From Xenorhabdus doucetiae (GTDB taxonomy: Bacteria > Pseudomonadota > Gammaproteobacteria > Enterobacterales > Enterobacteriaceae): DNA of 64,000 nucleotides. Positions 41,197 to 51,223 of this stretch are shown here, piece after piece. The stretch is from assembly GCF_000968195.1 (NCBI RefSeq), contig NZ_FO704550.1, positions 1,364,001-1,428,000 on the forward strand, given 5' to 3'. Every line of letters begins with the position of its first letter. The first letter of the stretch is position 1. The position numbers were made by a program, and so were the translations under genes. The notes below the pieces were generated by a model. That model searched no databases and was not told where the DNA came from. It saw only the letters and a list, made by a program, of their open reading frames with translations.

Positions 41197-42405
41197 ATGG
41201 TTAATCCGTACAAAGAATTGTTTGGCGCACCTGGAACACTTGCATTTTCTATTGCTGGATTAATTGCGCGAATACCCATTTCGATGGCAGGAATAGGGAT
41301 TATTACTATGCTCTCGCAGTTGAGGGGATCTTATTGGATTGCGGGGGGTGTTGCGGCGACTTTTACTTTTTCTATGGCGATATTGGCTCCACAAATTTCA
41401 CGGCTGGTCGATCGATTTGGTCAAGGCCGGGTGTTGCCTTATGTGACTGCATCCAGCGTTATATCGATGTTTATCCTCTTACTTTGCACGCATTTTCAGG
41501 CACCGGATTGGACATTATTTGTCTTTGCTGCTTTATCGGGAGGTATACCCAGTATGCCCGCGATGATTAGGGCAAGGTGGACTGAAATATATCGGGGAGA
41601 TCCGCGTCTTCATACTGCTTTTTCTTTTGAAACGGTTTTGGATGAACTTTGTTTTATTATTGGCCCTCCAGTATCTGTTGGGTTAAGTGTTGTTGTTGCA
41701 CCGGAAGCAGGGCCATTAGTTGCGGCGATTTTACTGGCTATTGGAATAACGATTTTCGTATTACAAAAACAAACAGAGCCGCCTGTGTATCCTTATTGCG
41801 TTGAAAATAAAAGTATTATTTTAAAAATGCCCTCAATACAAATATTGATTTTGTCATTAATCGCATTGGGAACCATTGTAGGCACTATTGATGTTATTAG
41901 CGTGGCTTTTGCTGAACAACATGGGAAAACTGCCGCTGCAAGTATTGTCTTATCGGTCTATGCCATTGGTTCTTGCCTGTCGGGGTTAGCATTCGGGGCC
42001 ATTAAAATAAATATCGCTTTACCACGTATGTTTATGTTTACGTCACTAGCAACAATGCTGACAACAATACCGTTGTTGCTGGCCCATGATGTTTTGACAC
42101 TTGCTGCGATGGTATTTGTTTCTGGTTTATTTTTTGCTCCAACAATGATTGTTGCAATGAGCTTAGTGGAAAATATGGTGCCTTCCCGCAATTTGACTGA
42201 AGGTTTAACTTGGATGGTAACAGGATTGGGTATTGGCATTGCTTGTGGTGCTTCGGTGACTGGATGGGTGATAGATAAAATGGGAATTCAATCAGGATTT
42301 TTTGTAACTCTGGTTGCCGGTATCATTATATTCTTGGCCGCAGCCTCTGGTTATCGATTGATGCAGCGTAATATGATCCGGTTATCAACTTTAGATACTC
42401 CCTGA
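41197..42405 (+). CDS. MFS-family transporter, probable efflux pump
   Basis: A 402-residue inner-membrane protein with about twelve hydrophobic segments. SRLVDRFGQGRVLPYV near residue 68 is the loop 2-3 MFS motif, and the halves are joined by a cytoplasmic loop near residue 195. CAGGAGTATTT precedes the ATG. Divergent TetR regulation suggests export of a toxic compound or antibiotic; the substrate is unknown. A short hairpin follows. Confidence 0.82.
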   Translation: MVNPYKELFGAPGTLAFSIAGLIARIPISMAGIGIITMLSQLRGSYWIAGGVAATFTFSMAILAPQISRLVDRFGQGRVLPYVTASSVISMFILLLCTHFQAPDWTLFVFAALSGGIPSMPAMIRARWTEIYRGDPRLHTAFSFETVLDELCFIIGPPVSVGLSVVVAPEAGPLVAAILLAIGITIFVLQKQTEPPVYPYCVENKSIILKMPSIQILILSLIALGTIVGTIDVISVAFAEQHGKTAAASIVLSVYAIGSCLSGLAFGAIKINIALPRMFMFTSLATMLTTIPLLLAHDVLTLAAMVFVSGLFFAPTMIVAMSLVENMVPSRNLTEGLTWMVTGLGIGIACGASVTGWVIDKMGIQSGFFVTLVAGIIIFLAAASGYRLMQRNMIRLSTLDTP

Positions 42406-42438
42406 AAAAAGAAAACATTATGAAAAAACATTATGAAA

Positions 42439-42467
42439 GAGAGCAGAATTTATCAATATCCGCTCTC
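42439..42467. terminator. Weak hairpin between convergent MFS and ybhR genes
   Basis: GAGAGC (42439-42444) and GCTCTC (42462-42467) can pair around a 17-base loop. The placement between converging genes is right, but no T run follows. Confidence 0.35.
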
Positions 42468-42505
42468 TCCTATTGATTAGGGTCTTGTATTAAGTAAAGG
42501 GTTTA

Positions 42506-43612
42506 TCAGGCAATCTTGCTGCGAAACAACTGATAAGCGATCCCCCCGGTTGTTGCAGTAATGACCAATAAAGGCCATAAATTGGGCCAGATAACGGCTA
42601 AATCTGCCCCTTTCAAATAAATCTGCTTGGTGATATCCGTAAAATGCCGAATGGGATTAATCCAGGTGATGTTTTGCAACCAAACCGGCATATTCTCAAC
42701 CGGAGAGATATAACCAGAAAGCAGAATTGCGGGCATCATAAACACAAATACGCCAATAAATGCTTGTTGTTGGGTGGAACAGACCGCAGAAATCAGCAGA
42801 CCGAACCCCACCAGAGATAAGCCGTAAATTAACATGCAGCCATAAAATAGCAGCAATGAACCGGCGAACGGAATTTGATAAAACAGGGTGCCAATCAGCA
42901 ACACAATACTGGCCTGCATGGTTGCGACGACTAACGCCGGAATGGCTTTGCCAAGGAAAATTTGCCACGTCGCCAATGGGGAAACCAGCAATTGATCCAG
43001 CGTGCCCTGTTCCCGTTCACGGGCGACCGACAGTGCTGTCACGATGAGCACGCCAATGGTGGTAATCATGGCAACCAGTGACGGGACAACAAACCACTTA
43101 TAATCTAAATTTGCGTTATACCAGTTACGAATAATTAATTCACTGTTATTGAAATCAGCGCTATTGCCCAATAACTGCTTCTGGTAATCCAGTACGATTT
43201 GCTGGATATAGTTGGCCGCAATCTGAGCGCTGTTTGAATTACGTCCGTCCAGCAGAACCTGAATTGAAGCCGGATGATGATTGGCGAGATTAGCACTGAA
43301 ATTTTGGGGAAAACGCACCAGCAGCAGCGCTTTACGGTCATCCAGCGTCGGGCGGATGGCTTGTGAACTGGTCAGCAAAATAACATCAGGAAAAGCTTTT
43401 GATTTTGCCAGCCGCTGGGTTAACTCAATCGATGCCTGCCCTTTATCCTCGTTATAAATGGCAATGGTGGCGTTTTTGACTTCCAGCGTGGCTGCCCACG
43501 GAAACAGGATCATCTGGATAATCACGGTCAAAATCAAAATGTTCCGTGTTTGCGGTTCTCTCAGAAGAGACTGCAACTCTTTCATGATGAGGGTATACAG
43601 ACGATAAAACAT
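42506..43612 (-). CDS. ybhR: YbhR, ABC exporter permease
   Basis: A 368-residue ABC2-type permease with one N-terminal membrane helix, a large periplasmic domain (about residues 50-175) and five C-terminal helices. VARERERGTLDQLLVSPLATWQIFLGKAIPA near residues 200-230 is the coupling region. It forms the exporter YbhFSR with YbhS and the ATPase YbhF. In E. coli this pump exports drugs and sodium. It ends the reverse-strand operon, 12 bases after ybhS. Confidence 0.92.
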   Translation of the reverse strand: MFYRLYTLIMKELQSLLREPQTRNILILTVIIQMILFPWAATLEVKNATIAIYNEDKGQASIELTQRLAKSKAFPDVILLTSSQAIRPTLDDRKALLLVRFPQNFSANLANHHPASIQVLLDGRNSNSAQIAANYIQQIVLDYQKQLLGNSADFNNSELIIRNWYNANLDYKWFVVPSLVAMITTIGVLIVTALSVAREREQGTLDQLLVSPLATWQIFLGKAIPALVVATMQASIVLLIGTLFYQIPFAGSLLLFYGCMLIYGLSLVGFGLLISAVCSTQQQAFIGVFVFMMPAILLSGYISPVENMPVWLQNITWINPIRHFTDITKQIYLKGADLAVIWPNLWPLLVITATTGGIAYQLFRSKIA

Positions 43613-43624
43613 GCGCTTTCCTTT

Positions 43625-44785
43625 TTAATCCAGATGCCGACGGGTTTTCCACGCGGTCAGGCCGATAAAGACAATCGAACTGGCGATTAACAGGAGCAGA
43701 TTGGTCATTAATACCGTGCCAATATTGCCAGCCAGAAAGAGTGTCTGTAGGCTGCTGACAAAGTAACGTGCGGGTATGACATAAGTCGAAGCCTGAATCA
43801 GCACCGGCATACTGTCTATCTCAAACACAAAACCAGACAACATGATGGCAGGTAAAAAAGCCGCATTTAGCGAGATCATCGCCGCATTGAACTGGTTACG
43901 TGTCAGGGTGGAAATCAGCAATCCCATCCCCAAGGCGGTAGCCAGATAGAGGCTGGAGACGAGTGCCAATACCCAAAGTGAGCCGCGATAGGGAACCCCC
44001 AGCACAAATACCGTGAATATCATGCAAAGTACCATGACAAAAGAGCCGAGCAATTGATAAGGCAATAACTTGGCGAGCAGTAATTCGGTGCGGGTCACTT
44101 GGGTTGAAAGCAGCGCTTCCATGGTTCCGCGCTCCCATTCACGGGCGACCACCAGTGAAGTCAGAATGGCGCCTACCACGGTGATGATAATGGAAATGGC
44201 GCCGGGAATGAGAAAATGCCGGCTGATGGCAGCGGGATTAAACCAGTAGCGAATTTGCGTATCAATCAAGGGCGTGGTGGATACCCCATGATTTTGCCCG
44301 CGTTGTTGTAACCAAATTTGCCAGATGCCTTTGGTATAACCCTGAACAAAATTCGCAGTGTTGGGTTCACTGCCATCGGTGATCACCTGAATGGGCGCGT
44401 GGCTGTCTGAGCGGGCAAGCTGGGCAGCAAAATTGACCGGGATAACGATAATGCCCCGGATTTGGTTTTCCTGCATTTTTTGGATTAAGAGCTGGCGGTT
44501 GTCGCTGATCGTGGCCTCAATATAGGGCGATCCGGTAAATACATGCACGAATTCACGGGCGTCTTCGCTCTGTTGTTCCATGAGAATACCGAGGCGAAGT
44601 TTGCTGGAATCCAGGTTAATGCCATAACCAAAAATAAACAGCAACATCAACGGAATAACCACCGCAATCAACGCACTGCTAGGATCACGGACAATCTGTT
44701 TCGTCTCCTTGATACAGAGTGCTTTCAAGCGACGCCATGAGAAACTGACCGCTTTCTGGGAGGTTGGCTGTTCAGGATGACTCAT
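43625..44785 (-). CDS. ybhS: YbhS, ABC exporter permease
   Basis: A 386-residue ABC2-type permease paralogous to YbhR: N-terminal helix, periplasmic domain, then five helices. VVAREWERGTMEALLSTQVT near residue 213 is the coupling helix, and PSSALIAVVIPLMLLFIFGY near residue 36 the first membrane helix. The start overlaps the end of ybhF by four bases. The extra N-terminal residues (MSHPEQPTSQKAVS) compared with E. coli may be real or reflect an upstream start choice. Confidence 0.92.
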   Translation of the reverse strand: MSHPEQPTSQKAVSFSWRRLKALCIKETKQIVRDPSSALIAVVIPLMLLFIFGYGINLDSSKLRLGILMEQQSEDAREFVHVFTGSPYIEATISDNRQLLIQKMQENQIRGIIVIPVNFAAQLARSDSHAPIQVITDGSEPNTANFVQGYTKGIWQIWLQQRGQNHGVSTTPLIDTQIRYWFNPAAISRHFLIPGAISIIITVVGAILTSLVVAREWERGTMEALLSTQVTRTELLLAKLLPYQLLGSFVMVLCMIFTVFVLGVPYRGSLWVLALVSSLYLATALGMGLLISTLTRNQFNAAMISLNAAFLPAIMLSGFVFEIDSMPVLIQASTYVIPARYFVSSLQTLFLAGNIGTVLMTNLLLLIASSIVFIGLTAWKTRRHLD

Positions 44786-46518
44786 TGCGGTTCCTTATCG
44801 TAGTTCACCACGAGATCGATAAAAGCATCTTCCATGGAAGGATTCGGGAGCTTATCCGTGGCAACCAGTTGTTTCAGTTCATCGGGTGTGCCGGCAGCAA
44901 TCAGTTTGCCACGAAATACCAGCCCGATACGGTCACAGTATTCGGCTTCATCCATAAAGTGAGTTGTCACCATTACGGTGACCCCTTTATCCACCATGCC
45001 ATTAATATGCAGCCAAAATTCGCGGCGGGTCAGCGGGTCAACGCCCGAAGTGGGCTCATCCAAAAACAGAATATCAGGCTCGTGCATCAATGCGCAGGAA
45101 AGGGCGAGCCGTTGCTTAAATCCGAGCGGAAGGCTATCCGTTTTTTGATATAAGATGGGTTCAAGATTGAAAGCGCGGATCATACCGGCCATCTTTTCCT
45201 GTTGACGGCGACCTTTCAGGCCATAAACACCAGAAAAAAACTTAAGATTTTGCTCAACCGTCAGGTTGCCATACAGTGAGAATTTTTGTGCCATATAGCC
45301 AAGGCGCTGGCGAGCCTTGCCTGAACCGGTCTTTAAATCCATATTCAGAACCAGCGCCTTACCCGAAGTGGGGATCATCAGGCCGCACATCATTTTGAAG
45401 GTGGTTGATTTTCCGGCACCATTCGGCCCTAACAGACCAAAGATTTCCCCGCGTTTCACCTGAAAATCCACATGGTCAGTGGCCGCAAAATCGCCAAATC
45501 TTTTTGTCAGATTACGGGCTTCGATCACGGTTTCTGTCGGATTGGGCGGGATTTGCGGCATGATCTCCGCTAATTCGGAGCGATGGGACGGGCCGCCACC
45601 CAATAAATCGATAAAAGCATCTTCGAAACGCGGTTCGGCATCGACGATATTGCCCTCAGGCAGCCCGATTTGCTGGAGTAATGCGTTTTTATCCGCCTGT
45701 TCTTTTAAGATCAGGCGAACATATTTTCCCTGAATCACACCATCCGTCACTTGGGGCAGGGTGAGGGCCTGTTGCAGCGTTTTGCGGCGAATACCTTGCT
45801 TGACATCAAGCAAAAAAGATCGGCCGGCAATTCCTTGTGTTAAATCTTGTGGCTGGCCACGATAGAGCAATTCACCCCGGTTCATCAGCAAAACATCACG
45901 ACATAACTCGGCTTCATCCAAATAAGAAGTGCTCCACAGGATCAACATACCGTCGGAAGCGAGTTCATGTACCATTTGCCATAACTCACGGCGTGCGATG
46001 GGATCAACGCCGACGCCCGGTTCATCCAGCAGTAAAACCTTTGGGCTGCCCAATAAGGTACAAGCCAGCCCCAGTTTTTGTTTCATGCCGCCCGACAATT
46101 TCCCCGCCAACCGTGCGGTAAAACGGGTTAAATCCGTAAAGGTCAATAACTTCTGAAAGGTGGTTTTGCGTTCTTCACCCAATACCCCACGCAGATCGGC
46201 ATATAACGTGAGATTTTCTATGACGGTTAAATCTTCATACAGGCCAAATTTCTGCGGCATGTAACCGAGTTCAGAACGGACTTGAACACTGTCCTTGATG
46301 GGATCAAGCCCCATGATTTCAATGTGGCCGCTATCAGGCTTCAACAACCCGGCCAACATTCTTATCAGCGTGGTTTTCCCCGCGCCATCTGGACCGACAA
46401 GCCCCGTCACTGATCCGCCCTGAATTTCTGCTTGCAGATGAGAGACAGCAGGAACGTCCAATCCTGAAAACGTTTTTTCCACGCCGTTCAGTTTTATCGT
46501 ATACGCTGAACTGGTCAT
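44782..46518 (-). CDS. ybhF: YbhF, dual ATPase of the YbhFSR exporter
   Basis: A 578-residue protein with two ABC ATPase domains in one chain. The first has Walker A GPDGAGKTT near residue 40, signature LSGGMKQKLG and Walker B LLLDEPGVGVDP. The second has Walker A GPNGAGKST near 366 and LPLGFKQRLALSCALMHEPD followed by DEPTSGVDP. The second signature is LPLGF where LSGG is usual. It drives YbhSR, with translation coupled to ybhS; ybhG lies nine bases upstream. Confidence 0.94.
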   Translation of the reverse strand: MTSSAYTIKLNGVEKTFSGLDVPAVSHLQAEIQGGSVTGLVGPDGAGKTTLIRMLAGLLKPDSGHIEIMGLDPIKDSVQVRSELGYMPQKFGLYEDLTVIENLTLYADLRGVLGEERKTTFQKLLTFTDLTRFTARLAGKLSGGMKQKLGLACTLLGSPKVLLLDEPGVGVDPIARRELWQMVHELASDGMLILWSTSYLDEAELCRDVLLMNRGELLYRGQPQDLTQGIAGRSFLLDVKQGIRRKTLQQALTLPQVTDGVIQGKYVRLILKEQADKNALLQQIGLPEGNIVDAEPRFEDAFIDLLGGGPSHRSELAEIMPQIPPNPTETVIEARNLTKRFGDFAATDHVDFQVKRGEIFGLLGPNGAGKSTTFKMMCGLMIPTSGKALVLNMDLKTGSGKARQRLGYMAQKFSLYGNLTVEQNLKFFSGVYGLKGRRQQEKMAGMIRAFNLEPILYQKTDSLPLGFKQRLALSCALMHEPDILFLDEPTSGVDPLTRREFWLHINGMVDKGVTVMVTTHFMDEAEYCDRIGLVFRGKLIAAGTPDELKQLVATDKLPNPSMEDAFIDLVVNYDKEPQ

Positions 46519-46527
46519 GTGATCGCC

Positions 46528-47550
46528 TTATTTGCTTGTTTTAGGAAGACTGGCTTCGGTTAAATTTGCATCGGAAAAACGCAAGGTGACAGGCATGCCT
46601 TGTTTCAGGCTCTCATCGGCATCGAGGACAATGATCCGCAGGCGATAAACTAAGTCTGTTCTTAAATCGGGCGTTTCGACATTTTTGGGGGTAAATTCGG
46701 CGGTCGGAGAAACAAAACCGATTTTGCCGTGATAGGGCTGATTTTTCCGGCCATCGGTATAAATCAGGATTTCCCGTCCGGCGATAGCTTGATTGAGATT
46801 GGGTTCATCAATATAGGCCCTGATCCAGACAGGATGGGTGAGTGACAGAGTAAAAACCGTATTGCCGGCCGCCAGCATGGTGCCGGGTTCAATGGCTCTG
46901 GTCAGGATCATCCCGGCTGATGGCGCGGTGAGTTGGGTATCTTTCAGGTTGAGTTCGGCTTGTGCTACGGCAGCGTCTGCCTGAATAAGCTGGGCTTTTG
47001 CCGCGGCAATTTCTTCTAAACGATAACCCGTTTCGAACTGGCGCAGTTTATCTTTTGCCGCCTGATAAGCGGCCAGTGCCTGATTGCGTCCGGTTCTGGC
47101 ATTGTCCAGATCATTGGCTGAGATAGTTTTGCTTTGCCACAAGCCCTGCTGACGTTTCAGGAAACTCTCGGCAAAACGAAACGCTGACTCTTTTTGCGCC
47201 ACTTCGGAACGTACCTGAGCGATCTCTTCACTGCGATAACCCGCTTCCGCTTTGGCAAGATTTGCCTTGGCGACATCACGAGACGCTTTGGCCTGATTCA
47301 AGGCATTAATAAAGGGGGCATCATCAAGGCGACCCAGCGCCTGACCGACAGTAATGGCATCACCTTCATCCACCTGTAGGCTAGCCAGCTTACCTGCAAC
47401 CCGAAAGCCAAGGTTGACCGTCCTGACATCGACATTGCCATACAGGGTTAGCTCCCTGCTGTTTTGTTCCTGATAATAGTAGATACCAACAATAGCACCG
47501 ATAACAACAATGAGCGCCAATAGGGCAAGAGCAAACTTTTTACTGTTCAT
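46528..47550 (-). CDS. ybhG: YbhG, HlyD-type membrane fusion protein
   Basis: A 340-residue periplasmic adaptor with an N-terminal anchor (FALALLALIVVIGAIVGIYY), a lipoyl-like half (VAGKLASLQVDEGDAITVGQ), a long coiled coil (SRDVAKANLAKAEAGYRSEE and on) and a closing barrel domain. It links the YbhFSR exporter to an outer membrane channel, probably TolC. The start at 47550 follows AAGGGATAG and gives the conserved MNSKKF; an upstream frame to 47589 is not needed. Confidence 0.92.
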   Translation of the reverse strand: MNSKKFALALLALIVVIGAIVGIYYYQEQNSRELTLYGNVDVRTVNLGFRVAGKLASLQVDEGDAITVGQALGRLDDAPFINALNQAKASRDVAKANLAKAEAGYRSEEIAQVRSEVAQKESAFRFAESFLKRQQGLWQSKTISANDLDNARTGRNQALAAYQAAKDKLRQFETGYRLEEIAAAKAQLIQADAAVAQAELNLKDTQLTAPSAGMILTRAIEPGTMLAAGNTVFTLSLTHPVWIRAYIDEPNLNQAIAGREILIYTDGRKNQPYHGKIGFVSPTAEFTPKNVETPDLRTDLVYRLRIIVLDADESLKQGMPVTLRFSDANLTEASLPKTSK

Positions 47551-47620
47551 ACTATCCCTTATGCCTTGTTCAATGGATACCCTCCCCACAGAGTAGGGGA
47601 GATAATAAGCTGTTTTCGTC

Positions 47621-48301
47621 TTATGATTTCTTTCTTAATCCATCAAGCAATAAATTGATATGTTGAGATAAAACCTGATTGATTAATTCGTATTCCTTGG
47701 TGCCGATATTGTCCCATCCTGTTTGGCGCAACAAAGCTTCTCTGGCCAGACGGAAAGAGAGGATCTCACCCAATAAGGCATGGGTGTGGATCTGGGTTGA
47801 AATTTGACGTTCATCTGCACCGATATAATGGGCGATAAGTTTATTTAACCGGGAATAAATGGGGGCCAGCCCCTGTTCGTGCATGACACTGTAAGCCTCG
47901 GTGGGGGTCAATTGTTCATGGGACATGATCCGACTGATATTGATACTGCTTTTCTCAAAAATCAGACGGTTATAGCTCACCATTCCCTGATGAATAAATG
48001 CCAATATCGGGTCTTTTGGATAGGGTTTCGGCGTTTCATTAAAAAAACGGTCAATAGCGTCAATAAGCGGGGAAAACTCCGATTTTAGTTTATCGGCAAT
48101 GTGTTGCACGACGGCGAGGTATAATCCCTCTTTGGAACCGAAATAGTAGGCGATAGCGGCGATATTTTGCTGTGCGTGTTGGGCAATGTTGCGGGTCGTT
48201 GCCCCTTCCAGACCGGATTTGCCAAAAATTTCGATTGCTGCTTCCAGCAGTTGTTGCTTGGCTTGTTCGCCTCGTAATGTCTGAGCCGTCTTTGCTGCCA
48301 T
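47621..48301 (-). CDS. cecR: CecR (YbiH), TetR-family regulator of the ybh exporter and rhlE
   Basis: A 226-residue TetR protein. The DNA-binding domain contains QQLLEAAIEIFGKSGLEGAT and HAQQNIAAIAYYFGSKEGLY near residues 45-65; the C-terminal domain is helical. In E. coli CecR controls ybhGFSR and the divergent rhlE and affects cefoperazone and chloramphenicol sensitivity. The gene order here is the same. The ATG at 48301 follows AGGAAATAAG; the frame runs open to 48367. Confidence 0.92.
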   Translation of the reverse strand: MAAKTAQTLRGEQAKQQLLEAAIEIFGKSGLEGATTRNIAQHAQQNIAAIAYYFGSKEGLYLAVVQHIADKLKSEFSPLIDAIDRFFNETPKPYPKDPILAFIHQGMVSYNRLIFEKSSINISRIMSHEQLTPTEAYSVMHEQGLAPIYSRLNKLIAHYIGADERQISTQIHTHALLGEILSFRLAREALLRQTGWDNIGTKEYELINQVLSQHINLLLDGLRKKS

Positions 48302-48375
48302 GGTTAACTTATTTCCTGTTACAAAGAATTTTCGAGAGTGTCGGAAAATATATTCACCGTACTTCAAGATGCTTT

Positions 48376-48408
48376 GACTATCTCCCCGCGTAGCGCGGGG
48401 AGATAGTC
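48376..48408. repeat. Perfect 15-bp inverted repeat between cecR and rhlE
   Basis: GACTATCTCCCCGCG (48376-48390) and CGCGGGGAGATAGTC (48394-48408) flank TAG. ACTTCAAGATGC lies just before it and TTGAAGT just after, so the outer part is also palindromic. A related layout with CTTCAAGTTGC occurs at 54094-54173. It looks like a short dispersed palindromic element. The remainder of 48302-48748 holds the divergent promoters, where I see no certain CecR operator. Confidence 0.7.
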
Positions 48409-48748
48409 ATTGAAGTTTATCGGGTATATATCAATCGTATGATTAACTTTAAGGCTAAAGTAATTCGATGTAAAGTTGACACAAATTGTCTTTTTAATAG
48501 ATGTCCATAAAAAATAATCTGCCTGTTTTGACTCACTGCCCGTGGTGAAAGCGATCCAGCCAATTTTTATTTCATTTATTGGATTCTTTGGGTCTGCGTG
48601 GAAAGACATATCTGTTATAATCCTGCGTTACTACTATGGTGCATTGCAGTTTGTGTAATTTCTTTGCGTTTTATCGCGTCTGTTTTCTTCCCATAAAACT
48701 GCCCCTCAATTGTATGAGGAATGGTGAAGTCTGGAGCATTTCTTATTT

Positions 48749-50230
48749 ATGAATTTTGAGTCCCTCGGCTTGAAGGCTGATATTTTGCGTGCCGTTGAAG
48801 AACAAGGCTACGTGGAACCTACCCCTATTCAGCAGCAGGCTATTCCTGTTGTGTTATCCGGTAAAGATCTACTGGCCAGTGCCCAGACAGGTACGGGAAA
48901 AACCGCAGGATTTACCTTGCCTATCCTGCAACTTTTGAGTGAATCCCCGACGCAGGCAAAAGGTCGCCGTCCGGTCAGGGCATTGATTTTAACCCCAACC
49001 CGCGAGCTGGCCGCTCAGGTGGGTGAAAATGTGCGTGATTACAGCAAATATCTCAGATTGCGTTCGTTTGTGGTCTTCGGCGGTGTCAGTATCAACCCGC
49101 AGATGATGAAATTGCGTGGCGGGGTGGATATTCTGGTCGCCACGCCGGGACGTTTGTTGGACTTAGAACACCAGAATGCCGTGGATCTCTCCCGCGTTGA
49201 AATTCTGGTCTTGGATGAAGCGGATCGTATGTTGGACATGGGGTTTATCCACGATATTCGTCGTGTATTGAACAAATTGCCGGCAAAACGCCAAAATCTG
49301 CTCTTTTCTGCAACGTTCTCTGATGAAATTAAAAACCTTGCCAATAAGTTGCTGAAAGAACCGGTCAGCGTAGAAGTTGCTCGGCGTAATTCGGCCTCTG
49401 AACAGATTGAACAATCCATCCATTTTGTGGACAAAAAGCGCAAGGGTGAATTGCTCTCTTACATGATTGGCAGCCAGAATTGGCAACAGGTATTGATATT
49501 TACCCGTACCAAACATGGGGCAAACCGGCTGGCGGAACAGTTGAATAAAGATGGCGTGACGGCGGCGGCGATCCACGGTAACAAGAGTCAGGGAGCAAGA
49601 ACCCGTGCGCTGGCTGATTTCAAGACGGGGAACATCCGTGCGCTGGTCGCAACGGATATCGCTGCCCGTGGACTGGATATTGATCAGTTGCCACATGTCG
49701 TCAACTATGAATTGCCAAACGTTGCCGAAGATTATGTGCACCGCATTGGCCGTACCGGGCGTGCCGATGCGACCGGGCAGGCACTCTCACTGGTGTGTGT
49801 CGATGAACACAAGCTGCTGAAAGATATCGAGCGCCTGTTGAAGCGAGAAATTCCGCGCATTGCCATTGCGGGTTATGAACCTGATCCTACTATCAAGGCG
49901 GAACCGATTCAGAATGGGCGCAATGATCGTGGCAATAGTCCACGCGGTAACAACAATTCACGTGATAACAGTGCCCGGAAAAATGGCCCGCGTGAAAGCC
50001 GTTCTCGTGAAAACGATTCCCGTAAAAACCATTCACGTGAAAGTCATTCTCACGGAAATAGCCCTTGGGGTCAGGGTTCTCGCGATAATCGTTCGCGTAA
50101 TGAACAGCCTCGCAGTCAGCGTAGCAACGGCAAGCAAGGCCATGCTAAGTCAGATCAAGCATCCCCATCGCGCCAGCGTCGTCAGCGGGTCAGCACCAAA
50201 TCCCCACGTGCGGCGGCGTCGGGAGAGTAA
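48749..50230 (+). CDS. rhlE: RhlE, DEAD-box RNA helicase
   Basis: A 493-residue ATP-dependent RNA helicase involved in ribosome maturation. Motifs in order: Q motif PTPIQQQAIPVVLSG, Walker A ASAQTGTGKTAGF near residue 43, LDEADRMLDMGF near 153, SATFSDEI near 183 and HRIGRTGRADATGQ near 330. The last 110 residues are a Ser/Arg/Asn/Gly-rich low-complexity tail with repeated SREN/SRKN units, longer than in E. coli (454 residues in total). It is divergent from cecR and its stop lies three bases before dusC. Confidence 0.95.
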   Translation: MNFESLGLKADILRAVEEQGYVEPTPIQQQAIPVVLSGKDLLASAQTGTGKTAGFTLPILQLLSESPTQAKGRRPVRALILTPTRELAAQVGENVRDYSKYLRLRSFVVFGGVSINPQMMKLRGGVDILVATPGRLLDLEHQNAVDLSRVEILVLDEADRMLDMGFIHDIRRVLNKLPAKRQNLLFSATFSDEIKNLANKLLKEPVSVEVARRNSASEQIEQSIHFVDKKRKGELLSYMIGSQNWQQVLIFTRTKHGANRLAEQLNKDGVTAAAIHGNKSQGARTRALADFKTGNIRALVATDIAARGLDIDQLPHVVNYELPNVAEDYVHRIGRTGRADATGQALSLVCVDEHKLLKDIERLLKREIPRIAIAGYEPDPTIKAEPIQNGRNDRGNSPRGNNNSRDNSARKNGPRESRSRENDSRKNHSRESHSHGNSPWGQGSRDNRSRNEQPRSQRSNGKQGHAKSDQASPSRQRRQRVSTKSPRAAASGE

Positions 50231-50233
50231 TTC

Positions 50234-51223
50234 ATGCGCGTTTTGCTGGCCCCGATGGAAGGCGTCTTGGATTCTCTGGTCAGGGAATTGTTGAGTGAAG
50301 TCAATGATTATGACTTATGTATCACAGAATTCCTGCGTGTGGTTGACAGCTTACTGCCGGTAAAATCTTTTTACCGGCAGTGTCCTGAACTGCATCATCA
50401 GAGCCGCACACCCTCGGGAACACCGGTCAGGGTTCAGCTTCTGGGGCAATATCCGGCATGGCTGGCAGAAAACGCGGTCAGGGCAGTTGAGCTGGGATCA
50501 TGGGGCATTGACCTGAACTGTGGTTGCCCTTCCAAGGCGGTGAATGGCAGTGGTGGCGGTGCGACCTTATTGAAAGATCCCGAACTTATCTATCAGGGTG
50601 CCAGGGCCATGCGTGAAGCCGTGCCCGCCCATCTGCCGGTAACGGTAAAAGTCCGTCTGGGATGGGATTCTGATGCTCGTCAGTTTGAGATTGCAGATGC
50701 AGTCCAGCAAGCAGGGGCGACTGAACTGGTGGTGCATGGACGAACCAAGGAAGAGGGCTATAAGGCAGAGTGCATCAATTGGCAGGCGATAGGCGAGATC
50801 CGCCGTCGCCTTGCTATTCCTGTCATTGCCAACGGTGAAATTTGGGATTGGCAAAGTGCTCAGGCGTGCATCAAAACGACAGGATGTGATGCAGTGATGA
50901 TCGGCCGTGGTGCACTGCATACGCCAAATTTGAGTCGGGTGATTAAATATAACGAACCCAAGATGCCGTGGAGCAGTGTACTCAGGTTATTGCAAAAATA
51001 TATTTATCTGGAAAAGCAGGGCGATACGGGGCTGTATCACGTTGCCCGAATCAAGCAATGGTTAGGGTATTTGCGTAAAGAATATCGTGAAGCAGATGAG
51101 TTATTTATGCAAATCAGGGCATTAAAAACCTCTGCCCAGATTGCTGAGGTTATTTCTTCTGCGGTAGATACATGTTTATTGCGGCAGCAGTATCTTACCA
51201 AAGAACCCCCGATTTTCTGTTAA
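50234..51223 (+). CDS. dusC: DusC, tRNA-dihydrouridine(16) synthase
   Basis: A 329-residue flavin enzyme that reduces U16 in tRNA. LLAPMEGVLDSLVRELLSEV starts the barrel; LNCGCPSKAVNGSGGGATLL near residue 96 carries the catalytic Cys, and VHGRTKEEGY and VMIGRGALHTPNL complete the FMN site. The gene is probably in one transcript with rhlE because only three bases separate them; in E. coli the two genes are not neighbours. After it lie 252 AT-rich bases up to the IS30 copy. Confidence 0.94.
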   Translation: MRVLLAPMEGVLDSLVRELLSEVNDYDLCITEFLRVVDSLLPVKSFYRQCPELHHQSRTPSGTPVRVQLLGQYPAWLAENAVRAVELGSWGIDLNCGCPSKAVNGSGGGATLLKDPELIYQGARAMREAVPAHLPVTVKVRLGWDSDARQFEIADAVQQAGATELVVHGRTKEEGYKAECINWQAIGEIRRRLAIPVIANGEIWDWQSAQACIKTTGCDAVMIGRGALHTPNLSRVIKYNEPKMPWSSVLRLLQKYIYLEKQGDTGLYHVARIKQWLGYLRKEYREADELFMQIRALKTSAQIAEVISSAVDTCLLRQQYLTKEPPIFC

